DNA from: Limnohabitans sp. JirII-31
GTDB lineage: Bacteria > Pseudomonadota > Gammaproteobacteria > Burkholderiales > Burkholderiaceae_C
Direction: 5' to 3'
DNA: 64,000 nt
NCBI RefSeq assembly: GCF_002778315.1
Contig: NZ_NESA01000001.1
Span: forward strand, 434,001 to 498,000
In this document: one piece after another, positions 33,090 to 42,699 of the stretch
Layout: each line of letters opens with the position of its first letter
How positions within the stretch are numbered: the stretch's first letter is position 1
Notes under the pieces: model-generated
The model's database searches: none
The model's input: only the letters and a program-made list of their open reading frames with translations
Told to the model about the DNA's origin: nothing
Position numbers and translations under genes: made by a program

Positions 33090-34733
33090 TTAGGCCTGTG
33101 CGGCACCCCGGTGCTTGAACCGGTTGGCGTCGAGCGCTTGCGCCAGCTGCGCTTCCAGCGGCAAGGGCTCTCCATGCCAGCGTGCAGCCAACAACTCGCC
33201 GCACAACAAGGCCAGGGTCAGCCCACGCGAGCCCATGGCGGCATTGACCCACAGGCCTTCGCTGGCATGCGCCACGGGGCCCACCACGGGCAGTCGGTCG
33301 GGCACGCTGCAACGCACGCCCGCCCAGCCACGCACACCGTTGGCAAACACCGGGCCCAAGGCTTGGGCGGTGTCGGGCAGCAGGGCCTGTAGGCGTGCCA
33401 AGTTGTCGGCATGGTCGGCGGGCAAGACCACGGGCTGGTCGTTCACCCGGTCAAAGCTGGAGCCCGCAAACCAAGCAGGGCCCAGCTCGGTGGGCACGCT
33501 GTGCACAAAGCTGCCATTGCCGTTGACGGGTGTGGCTGGCCAAATGTCTGCCAGCGTGGGGGCTGGGTGTTGCGGTTGCGGTTGCGGTTGTGTTTGGTTT
33601 GTGCTTGGCGCGTGCGCTGGCGAGGGTACCTCTGCCATCAACCCCCAAGAAATTTGCCCACGCAAGGGTCGAATGGGTGGTGTGTTGGCGTGGTGTGTGG
33701 CACCCGCTGTGGCACTCACCAACAGCGGCGTGCTGCCCGGCCCACAGGCCACCACCACACGCGCCGACTGCGCCAGCACTTGGCCCTGTTGCAGCACCTG
33801 CCAGGCCGTACCTTGGGCGGTGTCCACCGCGCGCAGGGCATCGGCGTTGGCCTGACCCTGCCAGCGGATGTTGGGGTGTTGCAGCAGCGCATGCACCAAG
33901 CGGGCTGGGCGCAACCAAGCGCCCTTGGCGTGCCACAGCGCATTGGGTGGCGCTGGGGGCGATGCTGCACAGGTCCAGGCCTGTCCTGCATCCGCCAGTG
34001 CCAGTGACCAGCTCTGGGGTGCACCACCTTTGCGGGTTTTGCCGGGCAAGCGGCGTTCTTGCACACCAGTGGGGGCCCAGTCCACACCTGCTTGCAGCAG
34101 GGTGCACATGGCGTGCTGCATGGTGCGCACGCCTGCACGAGACAGGCGTGAAATCAGGCTGTCGTCAGGCGAGGTGTGCGGTGCCACCAAGCCCACCGGT
34201 AAGCCCGAAGCGCCTGCGGCAGGGGCCTCACCCGCGTCGAGCACCGTCACCTGCCAGCCACGCTCAGCCAGTGTGCGCGCTGTGCCCGCTCCGGCCATGC
34301 CAGAGCCCAGCACGGTGACCGTGCGCTCGCCCACGGGCGGCAGCGCCGTGCTGGGGGTGCAGGGGCCGGTGGGGTGACGCGCCAGCAGGTCGGCGTAGTC
34401 GGCGGGGGAGCCCACACACAGGGTCAGCAGCACCTGCCCACCAACCTGCCCATCACTCAGACGCAAGCGGTGCATACCGGGCAACAAACCCCAGCATTGC
34501 GCAACCAGTTGATCGATCAGCGCCGCATGGACGGGCTGGGCGCTGGCGACGTTTTGCAGATCTTGGGGCGTTGGGGCGGTGGCCGCGATGGCCAGCACAT
34601 GCAGCAGCGTGGGGCGTTCAGGATCACCCAACCACTGTGCCCAGGCGTTCAAAAACGCAGGCAGGTCGAGCGTGGTTTGTGCGATGCACCAGATGCTGTG
34701 CCCGTGCCAGGCGTGTGCTGGCGGCTTGGGCAT
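33090..34733 (-). CDS. mnmC: MnmC-type FAD-dependent tRNA-modification oxidoreductase with degenerate N-terminal methyltransferase domain
   Basis: A 547-residue protein. Residues from about 140 form the FAD-binding oxidoreductase (VLGSGMAGAGTARTLAERG, LPVVGPVA, NAAMGSRGLTLALLCGELLA) which in MnmC removes the carboxymethyl group from cmnm5(s2)U34 of tRNA. Ahead of it, residues ~15-110 resemble a shortened remnant of the MnmC methyltransferase (FLNAWAQWLGD, LLPGMHRLRLSDGQV), but the SAM motif ETGFGTG is replaced by QTTLDLP and the catalytic DGFAPxKNPxMW segment is gone. ATG 34733 was chosen for its spacing to GAGG upstream. Confidence 0.82.
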   Translation of the reverse strand: MPKPPAHAWHGHSIWCIAQTTLDLPAFLNAWAQWLGDPERPTLLHVLAIAATAPTPQDLQNVASAQPVHAALIDQLVAQCWGLLPGMHRLRLSDGQVGGQVLLTLCVGSPADYADLLARHPTGPCTPSTALPPVGERTVTVLGSGMAGAGTARTLAERGWQVTVLDAGEAPAAGASGLPVGLVAPHTSPDDSLISRLSRAGVRTMQHAMCTLLQAGVDWAPTGVQERRLPGKTRKGGAPQSWSLALADAGQAWTCAASPPAPPNALWHAKGAWLRPARLVHALLQHPNIRWQGQANADALRAVDTAQGTAWQVLQQGQVLAQSARVVVACGPGSTPLLVSATAGATHHANTPPIRPLRGQISWGLMAEVPSPAHAPSTNQTQPQPQPQHPAPTLADIWPATPVNGNGSFVHSVPTELGPAWFAGSSFDRVNDQPVVLPADHADNLARLQALLPDTAQALGPVFANGVRGWAGVRCSVPDRLPVVGPVAHASEGLWVNAAMGSRGLTLALLCGELLAARWHGEPLPLEAQLAQALDANRFKHRGAAQA

Positions 34734-34748
34734 GGGCATCACCTCAGA

Positions 34749-35024
34749 TCAGGCGCTAGGAGGCGGAACGTAGCCTTGCACGGCATCTGCGCCGTCGCCA
34801 AAAAAGTGTTTTTCCATTTGGCGCTTGAGGTATTCGCGAGCGCGCTGGTCGGCCAAGTTGAGGCGGTTTTCATTGACCAACATGGTTTGCTGTGTCATCC
34901 ACTCGGCCCACGCTTTTTTGCTGACGCTCTCCCACAATTTTTTGCCCAACTCACCGGGGTAAGGAGGGAAGTCGAGGCCTTCAGCTTCGGTGCCAAGTTT
35001 GATGCAGTGAACGGTGCGTGCCAT
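34749..35024 (-). CDS. yggX: YggX, Fe(2+)-trafficking/oxidative damage protection protein
   Basis: A 91-residue YggX family protein: [22 protein letters not shown] with the conserved Cys at residue 7, and [21 protein letters not shown]. Known to protect Fe-S clusters and to affect iron handling under oxidative stress. It lies between the rhodanese fusion and the mnmC-like gene on the minus strand. Confidence 0.97.
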   Translation of the reverse strand: MARTVHCIKLGTEAEGLDFPPYPGELGKKLWESVSKKAWAEWMTQQTMLVNENRLNLADQRAREYLKRQMEKHFFGDGADAVQGYVPPPSA

Positions 35025-35081
35025 AAGGAAAATTCTTCTGTGAGGTGAGCGTTGAAATCAGAGCGAGACTTTAGCAGGGGA

Positions 35082-37265
35082 TCAGATCACCCTGAAGCCG
35101 TGGGTGCCATCGCGCGCGAGCTGGTCGACCAGACCAAACTCCCAGTCGAGGTAGCCCTGCATGGCTTCCACAGGGTTGTCGGTGCCCTCATACGGGCGGC
35201 GGTAGCGGTCCACCCGTTCGGCCCCGAGTTGGCGATCGCCACTTTGCAAGCTATGACCCGCAGCCGCCCAGGCCGCATTGCCGCCTGCCAGCCACACCAC
35301 GTCCACGCCGGGCTTGACCAAGGCTTTCACCTCCGCCAGGGCGTAGCGTGACACATGGCCGTCTTGGCAGGTCAGCACATAGCGGTTGCCTTTGTGGGCT
35401 TTGACCAAACCATCGGCCAGCTGGCTGCGCAGCAACCACCAGGCGCCTGGCACATGGCCTTTGACAAACTGGGCGCTAGAGCTGAAGTCCAGTACCACGG
35501 TGTGACTGTTGCGGTCACCGACCCAGGTTTTGAGCTGCGCCACTTGCGCCGTGGGTACCGCGCCCAAGGGTTCGGGCAATGGCGCAGGGGGGGTGCTGGT
35601 GTCGTGCAGGTCGGCAGCGCTCAGACCGTCGAGCACAGACACCTGCCAGCCCATTTGGGCCAGCCAAGAGGCCGACATGTTGGCGCGCACGCCGTCGTTG
35701 TCGCACAGCACCAAGCGGGCTCCGCGTACCGGGGCTTGGTGGTCGGTCTCTTGCACCAGTTGGCCGCCTGGGGCACTGCGTGCGCCGGGCAGATGGCCTG
35801 CGGCATATTCTTCGGGCGTGCGCACATCCAACACATAGGTCGTGCGCGTGGCGTCGGCCAGCCATTCGCCCAACTCGGGCAGGCGCACGCGCTTGACGCC
35901 AGCGCGGTAGGCCACCGCCAGGGCCGAGGCGGCGGCTTGGCGTTGGGTGGCTTCGTCCACTTCTGGAAAACGCTGATCGGCGTCATGCGCCAGTTCTTGG
36001 CCAGCCAAGGTCCAGCCTATGGTGCCGTTGCGCAATGCGCTCACCGGGTTGGGAATGCCCGAGTTGATGAGTGACTGGGTGCCAATGATGCTGCGGGTAC
36101 GCCCCGCACAGTTGACGATGATGCGGGTGGTGGCATTGGGGGCCATGGCACGGGCACGCAGCACCAGCTCGGCTCCGGGCACGCTGACACCGCTGGGAAT
36201 GCTCATGGTGTGGTACTCGTCATAGCGGCGGGCGTCGAGCACCACCACATTGGCTTTGGCGTCGATCAGGGCTTTGACCTCTTGCGCCGACAGCGAGGGT
36301 GTGTGGCGCTTGGACTCCACCAATTCGCCAAACGACTTGCTGGGCACATTCACATCACGGAACAACTCGCCACCCCCGTCGTGCCAGCCTTTCAAGCCAC
36401 CTGCCAGCAGGCTGACTTGGGTGTAGCCCATGCGGCGCAAGGTGCGCGCAGCGGGCAGGGCCATGCCTTCGCCGTTGTCGTACACCACCACGGTGGTGTC
36501 TAGGCGCGGAATGCGCCGCCAGGCATCGACTTCGATGCGTCCGATCGGCAGGTTGGCGGCGAACAGGGGGTGAGCTTGGGCGAATGGGTCTTCTTCGCGC
36601 ACATCGACGATGGCAATTTCTTGACGCTGCAACAGCGCTTGGCGCACCTCCAAAAAGGTGGTGGTTGGAAATTCGCTGGGCACTTCCCGCAAGGCGTTGC
36701 TGTAGCCCGAGATGAATTCTTTGGCCGTGCCGTCCTCCGCGAACACGCTGCGACGGATCTTGCCAATGTTGCCGCCGTAGACGTGGATGCTGATGGAGGG
36801 CTGGTCGCCCAGCGCGTTCCACACCCGGTGCACATCGCCAATGCGCGGGGACACGGCTTCGACGTGGCCCGCTTCGATGCGTTGTTGTGCGCCGCTGGCC
36901 AGCCAGCGGCCTTGCCCGTCCTGCGCAAAAGCTTGTGTCAACTCGGCTCCGCGCAACACGCCCACCAGGCCCCACACCGTGTGGTTGTGGATCGGGGTGG
37001 ATTGGCCCGGCCCCCACACAAAGCTGACCACCGAGAAGCGGTCGTTGGGATCGGCGTAGAGTAAGTATTGTTGGTAACGCTCGGCGTTGGGCTGTGCAAA
37101 TTCGTCGGGCAGCCAGTCGTCTTGGGCCAGCAGTTGCGTCAGCAACACCTGACCGCGCTCCAAAATCAGGGCCTCGTTGTCGGTGCGGCGCAGCAAATCG
37201 TCCAAGTGGGTGATGAAGTGCAGCAAACGGGGCGTGTGTTCAAGCGCGGGGAGGCGGAGGGTCAT
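35082..37265 (-). CDS. Cysteine-dioxygenase-like cupin fused to four rhodanese domains
   Basis: A 727-residue fusion. The N-terminal ~190 residues are a thiol dioxygenase cupin with the Fe ligands HNHTVWG and GDVHRVWN. Four rhodanese modules follow. Module 1 has YDNGEGM where the active cysteine would be (Asp instead, so probably inactive). Module 2 has VNCAGRTRS, module 3 VLCDNDGVRA and module 4 LTCQDGHVSR, all with a cysteine. It may oxidise a thiol or persulfide and pass sulfane sulfur between domains. It is divergent from dsbB by 84 bp. Substrate is not known; 3-mercaptopropionate, cysteine or a persulfide are possible. Confidence 0.87.
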   Translation of the reverse strand: MTLRLPALEHTPRLLHFITHLDDLLRRTDNEALILERGQVLLTQLLAQDDWLPDEFAQPNAERYQQYLLYADPNDRFSVVSFVWGPGQSTPIHNHTVWGLVGVLRGAELTQAFAQDGQGRWLASGAQQRIEAGHVEAVSPRIGDVHRVWNALGDQPSISIHVYGGNIGKIRRSVFAEDGTAKEFISGYSNALREVPSEFPTTTFLEVRQALLQRQEIAIVDVREEDPFAQAHPLFAANLPIGRIEVDAWRRIPRLDTTVVVYDNGEGMALPAARTLRRMGYTQVSLLAGGLKGWHDGGGELFRDVNVPSKSFGELVESKRHTPSLSAQEVKALIDAKANVVVLDARRYDEYHTMSIPSGVSVPGAELVLRARAMAPNATTRIIVNCAGRTRSIIGTQSLINSGIPNPVSALRNGTIGWTLAGQELAHDADQRFPEVDEATQRQAAASALAVAYRAGVKRVRLPELGEWLADATRTTYVLDVRTPEEYAAGHLPGARSAPGGQLVQETDHQAPVRGARLVLCDNDGVRANMSASWLAQMGWQVSVLDGLSAADLHDTSTPPAPLPEPLGAVPTAQVAQLKTWVGDRNSHTVVLDFSSSAQFVKGHVPGAWWLLRSQLADGLVKAHKGNRYVLTCQDGHVSRYALAEVKALVKPGVDVVWLAGGNAAWAAAGHSLQSGDRQLGAERVDRYRRPYEGTDNPVEAMQGYLDWEFGLVDQLARDGTHGFRVI

Positions 37266-37349
37266 GACAAATCTCTGGTCTTTACTTCTGTGCGTGCGTC
37301 ATCCAATTGTTTCACAGCGACAATGAGGCATTGCTTTGGAGGAAGTGTT

Positions 37350-37892
37350 GTGAAGTTAGAACTTTTGGATCGAACAAGCCGCGTCTGGGGTTTGATTTGT
37401 CTGGCTTGTCTCGGCTTGTTGTCGTTCGGGTTGTACTTGCAACATGTGGTGGGCCTGGAGCCTTGCCCAATGTGCATTGTGCAGCGCTATGTGATGGTCT
37501 TGATCGCCTTGGTGGCGGGTGTGGGGGCCCGGTTGTCAGGGCGTCAAACCTGTTTGTTCGTGGGTGGTTTGCTCACGGTGTTGGGTGTGTCGGGCGCATA
37601 CGTGGCAGCTCGTCAGAGCTGGTTGCAGTGGTACCCACCCGAGGTGGTGTCGTGTGGCCGCGACTTTTACGGAATGATTGAAACCTTCCCGCTCAAACGT
37701 GCCATTCCCATGATCTTCAAAGGCGGTGGCGACTGCTCGGTGGTTGACTGGACGTTTTTGGGCGGCTCCATCGCCAATTGGTCCTTCGTGTGTTTTGTGG
37801 GCATTGCGCTGTTGGCACTGGTCACCACCGTGCGCTTGTGGCGCAGCACCGACCCGTTGAAAGCGGCCAACGACGCAGCGTTTGACGCTTGA
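37350..37892 (+). CDS. dsbB: Disulfide bond formation protein B
   Basis: A 180-residue DsbB, the quinone-linked membrane oxidant of DsbA. Four hydrophobic segments are visible; the first periplasmic cysteine pair is in LEPCPMCIVQRY, and the second in SCGRDFYG and GGGDCSVVDW. The GTG at 37350 was chosen because GGAGGA (37338-37343) is ideally spaced; an ATG at 37324 would be too far upstream. Confidence 0.93.
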   Translation: MKLELLDRTSRVWGLICLACLGLLSFGLYLQHVVGLEPCPMCIVQRYVMVLIALVAGVGARLSGRQTCLFVGGLLTVLGVSGAYVAARQSWLQWYPPEVVSCGRDFYGMIETFPLKRAIPMIFKGGGDCSVVDWTFLGGSIANWSFVCFVGIALLALVTTVRLWRSTDPLKAANDAAFDA

Positions 37893-37898
37893 GCGCAT

Positions 37899-38693
37899 TC
37901 ACGATGCGTGCAGGGCGTGGTCTATTTTGAGTCGCAGTTCCATCAGCAGCGGCGCCATTTCAGTAGCAATCTCTGCCGCATTCCCTTCGCGTGTGACGCT
38001 CACGTTCAACACGTAAATTTGTTCCCCTACTTCGAGAGGCGTTGCCAGGGCAACGACCTCCGGCTGCCAGCTCGCCACGCAGTACCCCTGTTGGGTCACT
38101 TGCATTTGCGCATGCGAGATCTCATCTCGCAACAGCGGCCATTGCTGTGCGCGTGTTTTCTTAAAGTGCGCAAACAGTTTGTTTTTTTGTGATGGCGGGG
38201 CAATGGCCAAGTAAGCCCTTCCCAGAGAGGTCAGCTCGATCGGAACGCGCTGGCCTGACACCACCGTTCGCAATGAGGGGCGTCGGTTGTAGCGTATGGA
38301 TTCCAAATAGACCATCTCATCACGGTCGGGGGCAGCCAAGCCCACGTTGATTTTGTGTTTCTCGGCCGTGCTTCGCATCAAGGGAGCCGCTATGGCGAGC
38401 ACATGTGAACCCGTTCGCATGGCATGGGCCAGACTCATGACAAGCGGTGCTAGCCTGTACACGCGCGTCCCGGGTTCAATATGAAGCAAACCACAGGCAA
38501 CCAAGGTTTGTGTCAAGCGACTCACGGTTGACTTGGACAGCCCGGTTCTCTCGGCGATGTCACCATTGCCCAGCAGCGCAGACCCTGGCCGGAAGGCGCG
38601 AAGGATATCGATGCCTCTCTCCAGCGACCTGTTCGAAGGGGAGACACCGGGTTTGCTGGTGATGGGGGGTGGAACCTGAAGTGAATGACGCAT
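37899..38693 (-). CDS. IclR-family transcriptional regulator
   Basis: A 264-residue IclR regulator. The helix-turn-helix (GDIAERTGLSKSTVSRLTQ) is at about residues 45-65; the effector domain follows. It is divergent from the Bug/enoyl-CoA-hydratase/acyl-CoA-synthetase operon, which it probably controls. Confidence 0.94.
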   Translation of the reverse strand: MRHSLQVPPPITSKPGVSPSNRSLERGIDILRAFRPGSALLGNGDIAERTGLSKSTVSRLTQTLVACGLLHIEPGTRVYRLAPLVMSLAHAMRTGSHVLAIAAPLMRSTAEKHKINVGLAAPDRDEMVYLESIRYNRRPSLRTVVSGQRVPIELTSLGRAYLAIAPPSQKNKLFAHFKKTRAQQWPLLRDEISHAQMQVTQQGYCVASWQPEVVALATPLEVGEQIYVLNVSVTREGNAAEIATEMAPLLMELRLKIDHALHAS

Positions 38694-38737
38694 TCACAAA
38701 CTCCTGAAAGTCATGCTTGAAATTTTAGGCGCTCAAT

Positions 38738-38752
38738 TTCCATTCTGTGGAA
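38738..38752. promoter_or_regulatory. Candidate IclR operator
   Basis: TTCCA-TTCTG-TGGAA is a perfect 5-bp inverted repeat with a 5-bp spacer in the divergent region between the regulator and the operon. IclR-type operators commonly have this form. Binding not shown. Confidence 0.4.
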
Positions 38753-38820
38753 TTCGATGGTGATCGCAACTTGAGCATTTGATTAAGCTCTGTGCATCAA
38801 AAAAATTCGGAGACTCCTGC

Positions 38821-39798
38821 ATGAAAAGTTTCTTTGCTTCAGGTATCAAACAGTGTTGTGTCTGGGTCGCAGCTGCCGGTCTTTGCATCTCTACCGCCTT
38901 GGCAGCCTATCCTGACAAGCCCGTCAAATTGGTGGTGCCTTTTTCTCCGGGTGGCGGGACGGACAGCATTGCCCGCGCGTTGGCGGTTGGCATGTCTCAG
39001 GCCTTGGGGCAATCGGTCATCGTTGAAAACAGGCCTGGGGCTGGGACCATCATTGGCACAGATGCAGTGGCGAAAAGTGCCCCGGATGGCTACATGCTGG
39101 TGGTGGCCACGTTTGCGCATGCCGTCAACCCCAGCCTGATGACCAAACTGCCGTTTGACACCGAGAAGTCATTTGCTCCTGTGGTGATGGTTGCACGAGG
39201 CCCCAATGTGCTGGTTGTTCGTGCGGACAGCCCTTTGAAAAGCGTGTCCGATTTGCTGGAAACAGCCAAAGCTGAACCCGCCAAACTGTCTTATGCATCC
39301 CAAGGCAATGGCACCTCTGCCCACTTGGCCGGCGAGATGTTTGAGAACATTGCGCAAGTCAAACTCACCCACATTCCTTATCGGGGCGCGGGCCCTGCGA
39401 TGACAGATTTGCTGGGTGGGCAAGTGAGCATGATGTTTGCCACCGCTGCGGCTGTGTCACCGCACATCGCCAGCGGCAAGCTGCGCGCATTGGCCGTGAC
39501 ATCCGCAGAACGGTCTGCTGCCATGAAGTCCATTCCTGCCATTGCTGAGACGGTTCGTGGGTATGCCTTGGAGAGCTGGTACGGACTGTTTGCGCCTGCT
39601 GGTACGCCGTCGGATGTGATTGCCAAATTGAATGCTGCCGCCAAGCAAGCGGCGCAATCTTTGGAGTTTCGACAAAGGCTTGAATCGGAGGGCTTGGCGG
39701 TTTCGACCGGTACGCCGCAAGAGCTGGAGGCGTATGTCAAACGCGAAGAAGCACGCTGGCGAAAGATCGTCAAAGAAAACAACATCAAACCAGATTGA
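38821..39798 (+). CDS. Tripartite tricarboxylate transporter receptor (Bug family)
   Basis: A 325-residue periplasmic receptor with a signal peptide ending near [28 protein letters not shown] and [13 protein letters not shown] are Bug motifs. GGAG sits 8 bp before the ATG at 38821. It leads an operon with CoA-thioester enzymes, so an organic acid is the likely ligand. Confidence 0.93.
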   Translation: MKSFFASGIKQCCVWVAAAGLCISTALAAYPDKPVKLVVPFSPGGGTDSIARALAVGMSQALGQSVIVENRPGAGTIIGTDAVAKSAPDGYMLVVATFAHAVNPSLMTKLPFDTEKSFAPVVMVARGPNVLVVRADSPLKSVSDLLETAKAEPAKLSYASQGNGTSAHLAGEMFENIAQVKLTHIPYRGAGPAMTDLLGGQVSMMFATAAAVSPHIASGKLRALAVTSAERSAAMKSIPAIAETVRGYALESWYGLFAPAGTPSDVIAKLNAAAKQAAQSLEFRQRLESEGLAVSTGTPQELEAYVKREEARWRKIVKENNIKPD

Positions 39799-39814
39799 AT
39801 CAAAGGAAAAAGTC

Positions 39815-40600
39815 GTGGATTACACCCTCATCGAACTTCAAATTGACCACGCTGTGGCAACGTTGACACTGAATCGTCCAGATAAACGCAATGCTTTCAG
39901 CGATCAGATGCGAAGCGAATTCATTGATGCATTGGAGAGCATCACGGCTGACAAAGCCATCAAGGCCCTGGTGCTGACCGGTGCAGGCAAAGGTTTTTGT
40001 GCGGGGGGCGACATCAGTGGCATGCAAAAGCGCATGAACGCGCCTGCGGGTGAAGTGGGCTTTAACGGATGGCACCGTCAGCAACGCGTGCATTACACGC
40101 AGTCGTTGTTGCACACATGTCCCAAACCCGTGATTGCCGCAGTGAATGGCGCTGCTTCAGGCTTGGGGGCTGATACCGCTTTGGCGTGTGACTTCATCAT
40201 CGCCAGTGAGTGGGCGAGCTTTGTATGGTCTTACATCCATCGCGGCATCATCCCGGATGGTGGGGGCATGTATTTCTTGCCCCGTCGGGTGGGTTTGTCC
40301 AAGGCCAAGCAGCTCATCTTCAGTGGTCGAAAAGTCGATGTGGATGAGGCCTTGGCTCTGGGCATCGTCGATCGAAAAACATCGGCCGATGCATTGCTGG
40401 CCGAGGCGCAAGCCTGGGCGCTTGAGTTGAGCCAAGCTTCGTCAACAGCCTTGGCACTCACCAAAACGATTTTGAACCAGTCGTTTGAGATGAGTTCTCA
40501 CGATGTGTTTGCCCAGGGCAGTCAGGCACAAGGCATTTGCTACACCAGCGCAGAGCACCGTGCGTCGGTGGAAGCGTTCTTGGCAAAAACTGCGGGCTAG
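39815..40600 (+). CDS. Enoyl-CoA hydratase/isomerase
   Basis: A 261-residue crotonase-fold enzyme. LTLNRPDKRNAFSDQM and LTGAGKGFCAGGDISG (oxyanion hole) are present; the second region reads AVNGAASGLGADTALACDF. Only one of the usual catalytic glutamates is obvious, so hydratase or isomerase is undetermined. The GTG at 39815 is chosen as start, with AAAGGA just upstream; the in-frame ORF extends into the Bug gene. Confidence 0.88.
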   Translation: MDYTLIELQIDHAVATLTLNRPDKRNAFSDQMRSEFIDALESITADKAIKALVLTGAGKGFCAGGDISGMQKRMNAPAGEVGFNGWHRQQRVHYTQSLLHTCPKPVIAAVNGAASGLGADTALACDFIIASEWASFVWSYIHRGIIPDGGGMYFLPRRVGLSKAKQLIFSGRKVDVDEALALGIVDRKTSADALLAEAQAWALELSQASSTALALTKTILNQSFEMSSHDVFAQGSQAQGICYTSAEHRASVEAFLAKTAG

Positions 40601-40608
40601 GATCAAAG

Positions 40609-42699
40609 ATGGATGCGATTTCACGACTGATCAAGCCTCGCAGTGTGGCCGTCATTGGGGCGTCGGCTGACCCCACCAAAACTGCGGGTCGGCCCGTGGC
40701 CTATTTGAAAAAACTGGGCTTTTCTGGCGATATTTTTCCGGTCAACCCAAAGGTTGAGGCGATTGACGGCCTCAAGTGCTTCCCAAGCATTGCCTCTTTG
40801 CCCACCGTGCCAGATGTCGCCATTGTGTTGTTGGGTGCCGAGCGCGCGCAGGGCGCGGTTCGAGATTTGGCCCAGCTCGGCTGTCAGGCTGCCATTGTTT
40901 TGGCGAGTGGTTACACAGAAACAGGGCCAGAGGGGGCCGTTCGCCAAAAGCAGCTGATGAATGCTGCTGGCGCGATGCGCATCTTGGGCCCCAACACCAT
41001 CGGCCTCGTGAATTTGACCGACAACATCATGTTGAGTGCGACGGGTGCATTGGAGATGGACCATTTCCCCGTGGGTTCCATCGGTGTGGTGTCCCAAAGT
41101 GGCGGCATCATGGGCTCCTTGCTCTCGCGTGCATCAGCCCGCGGCATCGGCTTGTCCAAATTGATTTCAACCAGCAATGAGGTGGACCTTGAGCTGGCAG
41201 ACTTCATCGACTATTTGGCTGACGACCCTGCCACCCAGGTCATTGCGCTGTACATCGAAACGGTCAGACATCCTGAGAAATTTCGCGCCGCTTGTTTGAA
41301 GGCGGCACGGCTGGGCAAGCCTGTGGTGGCCTTCAAAATTGGCCGCTCTGAAGCCGGTGCGCGGGCTGCCGTGTCGCACACGGGCGCCTTGGCCGGTGCC
41401 GACCGCATGTACGACGCGCTCTTCAAACAAGTGGGCGTGATTCGTGCACAAACCTTTGCCGATTTGTTGGACATTCCTGCGGCACTTGCAACGGGAAGAA
41501 CCTTGTGCGGACAGCGCGTCGCGATCTTGACGTCCACAGGTGGGGCTGGCACCTTGGTCTCCGATGATTTGGGGCTGGCAGGTTTTGAAACGCCTGCCCC
41601 CGATGAAGCCACTGCGAGTGCGTTGCGCGCTTTGAACACGGGCACGGAGGCGGTGTTGGATCGCAACCCAATTGACGTGACCTTGGCCGGGCTGCGGCCC
41701 GATTTGTTACGTGGTGCCATCCGCACGCTGTTGGCCAGTCCAAGCTACGACGCTTTGGTGATCGTGGTCGGTTCCTCGGGCTTGGCACAGCCAGAGTTGA
41801 TGGCTGGCGCCATTCAAGATTGTTTGCCAAGTTCCAACAAACCTGTGTTTGCCTATGTGAGCCCGCATGCGCCAGACGTGGGCAAATTGCTCACTGAAAG
41901 AGGTGTGCCCGCGTATGCCGCTGCGGAGAGCATCAGTTCTGCGTTTGCTGCCATGCGCCACACATCCAACTTCAAGCCCAGTGCTTCTCTTGCTGTGCTG
42001 CCGCGTGTGACCCCGTTAGAAGATTTACCCGTTGGTTCATTGAACGAAGTTCAAGCCAAACAACTGTTTGCACGGTTTGGTGTACCCAGTGTGGCGGAGC
42101 GAACAGTACATTCATTGCCGCAAGCGCAAGAGGCTGCCGTGGCCTTGGGCGACCGTGTTGTTTTGAAAATTCTTTCCTCCGAGATCATGCACAAGAGCGA
42201 TGTGGGTGGCGTTGCTGTGGGTGTGACCTCACAGACCATGGGCGACAGTATGGCGGCCATGACAACGCAGGTCCATGCCAGAACAGGAAAAATCCCCGAT
42301 GGATTTTTGGTTCAAGAGATGGTCGCCGGTGGCACAGAGTTGATTCTTGGCATGCACCGCGATGCGTTGGGAACAGCCATCTTGTTGGGCATGGGGGGCG
42401 TGACCGCTGAGCTGTTCAAGGACACCAGCATTCGGCTGCTTCCCGCTCAATGTGGCTTGTCGCGTGAAGACGCTTTATCGATGGCCAAAGAGCTCAAGAC
42501 CTGGCCTTTGTTGGATGGCTTCCGAGGACGCCCCAAAGCTGACGTCGACGCGCTGGTCGATGCCATGGTTGCTTTCTCACAGATGGTTGCGCAATTGGGC
42601 GATCAATTGGCGGAGGCCGAGATCAATCCGGTGTTTGTGCTGCCTCAGGGGCAAGGCGTCAAAGCCGCGGATGGTGTGGTGGTGCTCAAAGCTGTTTGA
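40609..42699 (+). CDS. Acyl-CoA synthetase, NDP-forming type (CoA-binding/ligase/ATP-grasp)
   Basis: A 696-residue protein of the ADP-forming acetate-CoA-ligase/acyl-CoA synthetase superfamily. The CoA-binding domain starts with VAVIGASADPTKTAGRPVAY, the ligase domain carries the phospho-histidine loop in GAR-AAVSHTGALAGADR, and the C-terminal ATP-grasp has VVLKILSSEIMHKSDVGGV. It probably forms a CoA thioester for the hydratase next to it. ATG 40609 starts 8 bp after the hydratase stop. It overlaps convergent argA by 14 bp. Confidence 0.9.
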   Translation: MDAISRLIKPRSVAVIGASADPTKTAGRPVAYLKKLGFSGDIFPVNPKVEAIDGLKCFPSIASLPTVPDVAIVLLGAERAQGAVRDLAQLGCQAAIVLASGYTETGPEGAVRQKQLMNAAGAMRILGPNTIGLVNLTDNIMLSATGALEMDHFPVGSIGVVSQSGGIMGSLLSRASARGIGLSKLISTSNEVDLELADFIDYLADDPATQVIALYIETVRHPEKFRAACLKAARLGKPVVAFKIGRSEAGARAAVSHTGALAGADRMYDALFKQVGVIRAQTFADLLDIPAALATGRTLCGQRVAILTSTGGAGTLVSDDLGLAGFETPAPDEATASALRALNTGTEAVLDRNPIDVTLAGLRPDLLRGAIRTLLASPSYDALVIVVGSSGLAQPELMAGAIQDCLPSSNKPVFAYVSPHAPDVGKLLTERGVPAYAAAESISSAFAAMRHTSNFKPSASLAVLPRVTPLEDLPVGSLNEVQAKQLFARFGVPSVAERTVHSLPQAQEAAVALGDRVVLKILSSEIMHKSDVGGVAVGVTSQTMGDSMAAMTTQVHARTGKIPDGFLVQEMVAGGTELILGMHRDALGTAILLGMGGVTAELFKDTSIRLLPAQCGLSREDALSMAKELKTWPLLDGFRGRPKADVDALVDAMVAFSQMVAQLGDQLAEAEINPVFVLPQGQGVKAADGVVVLKAV

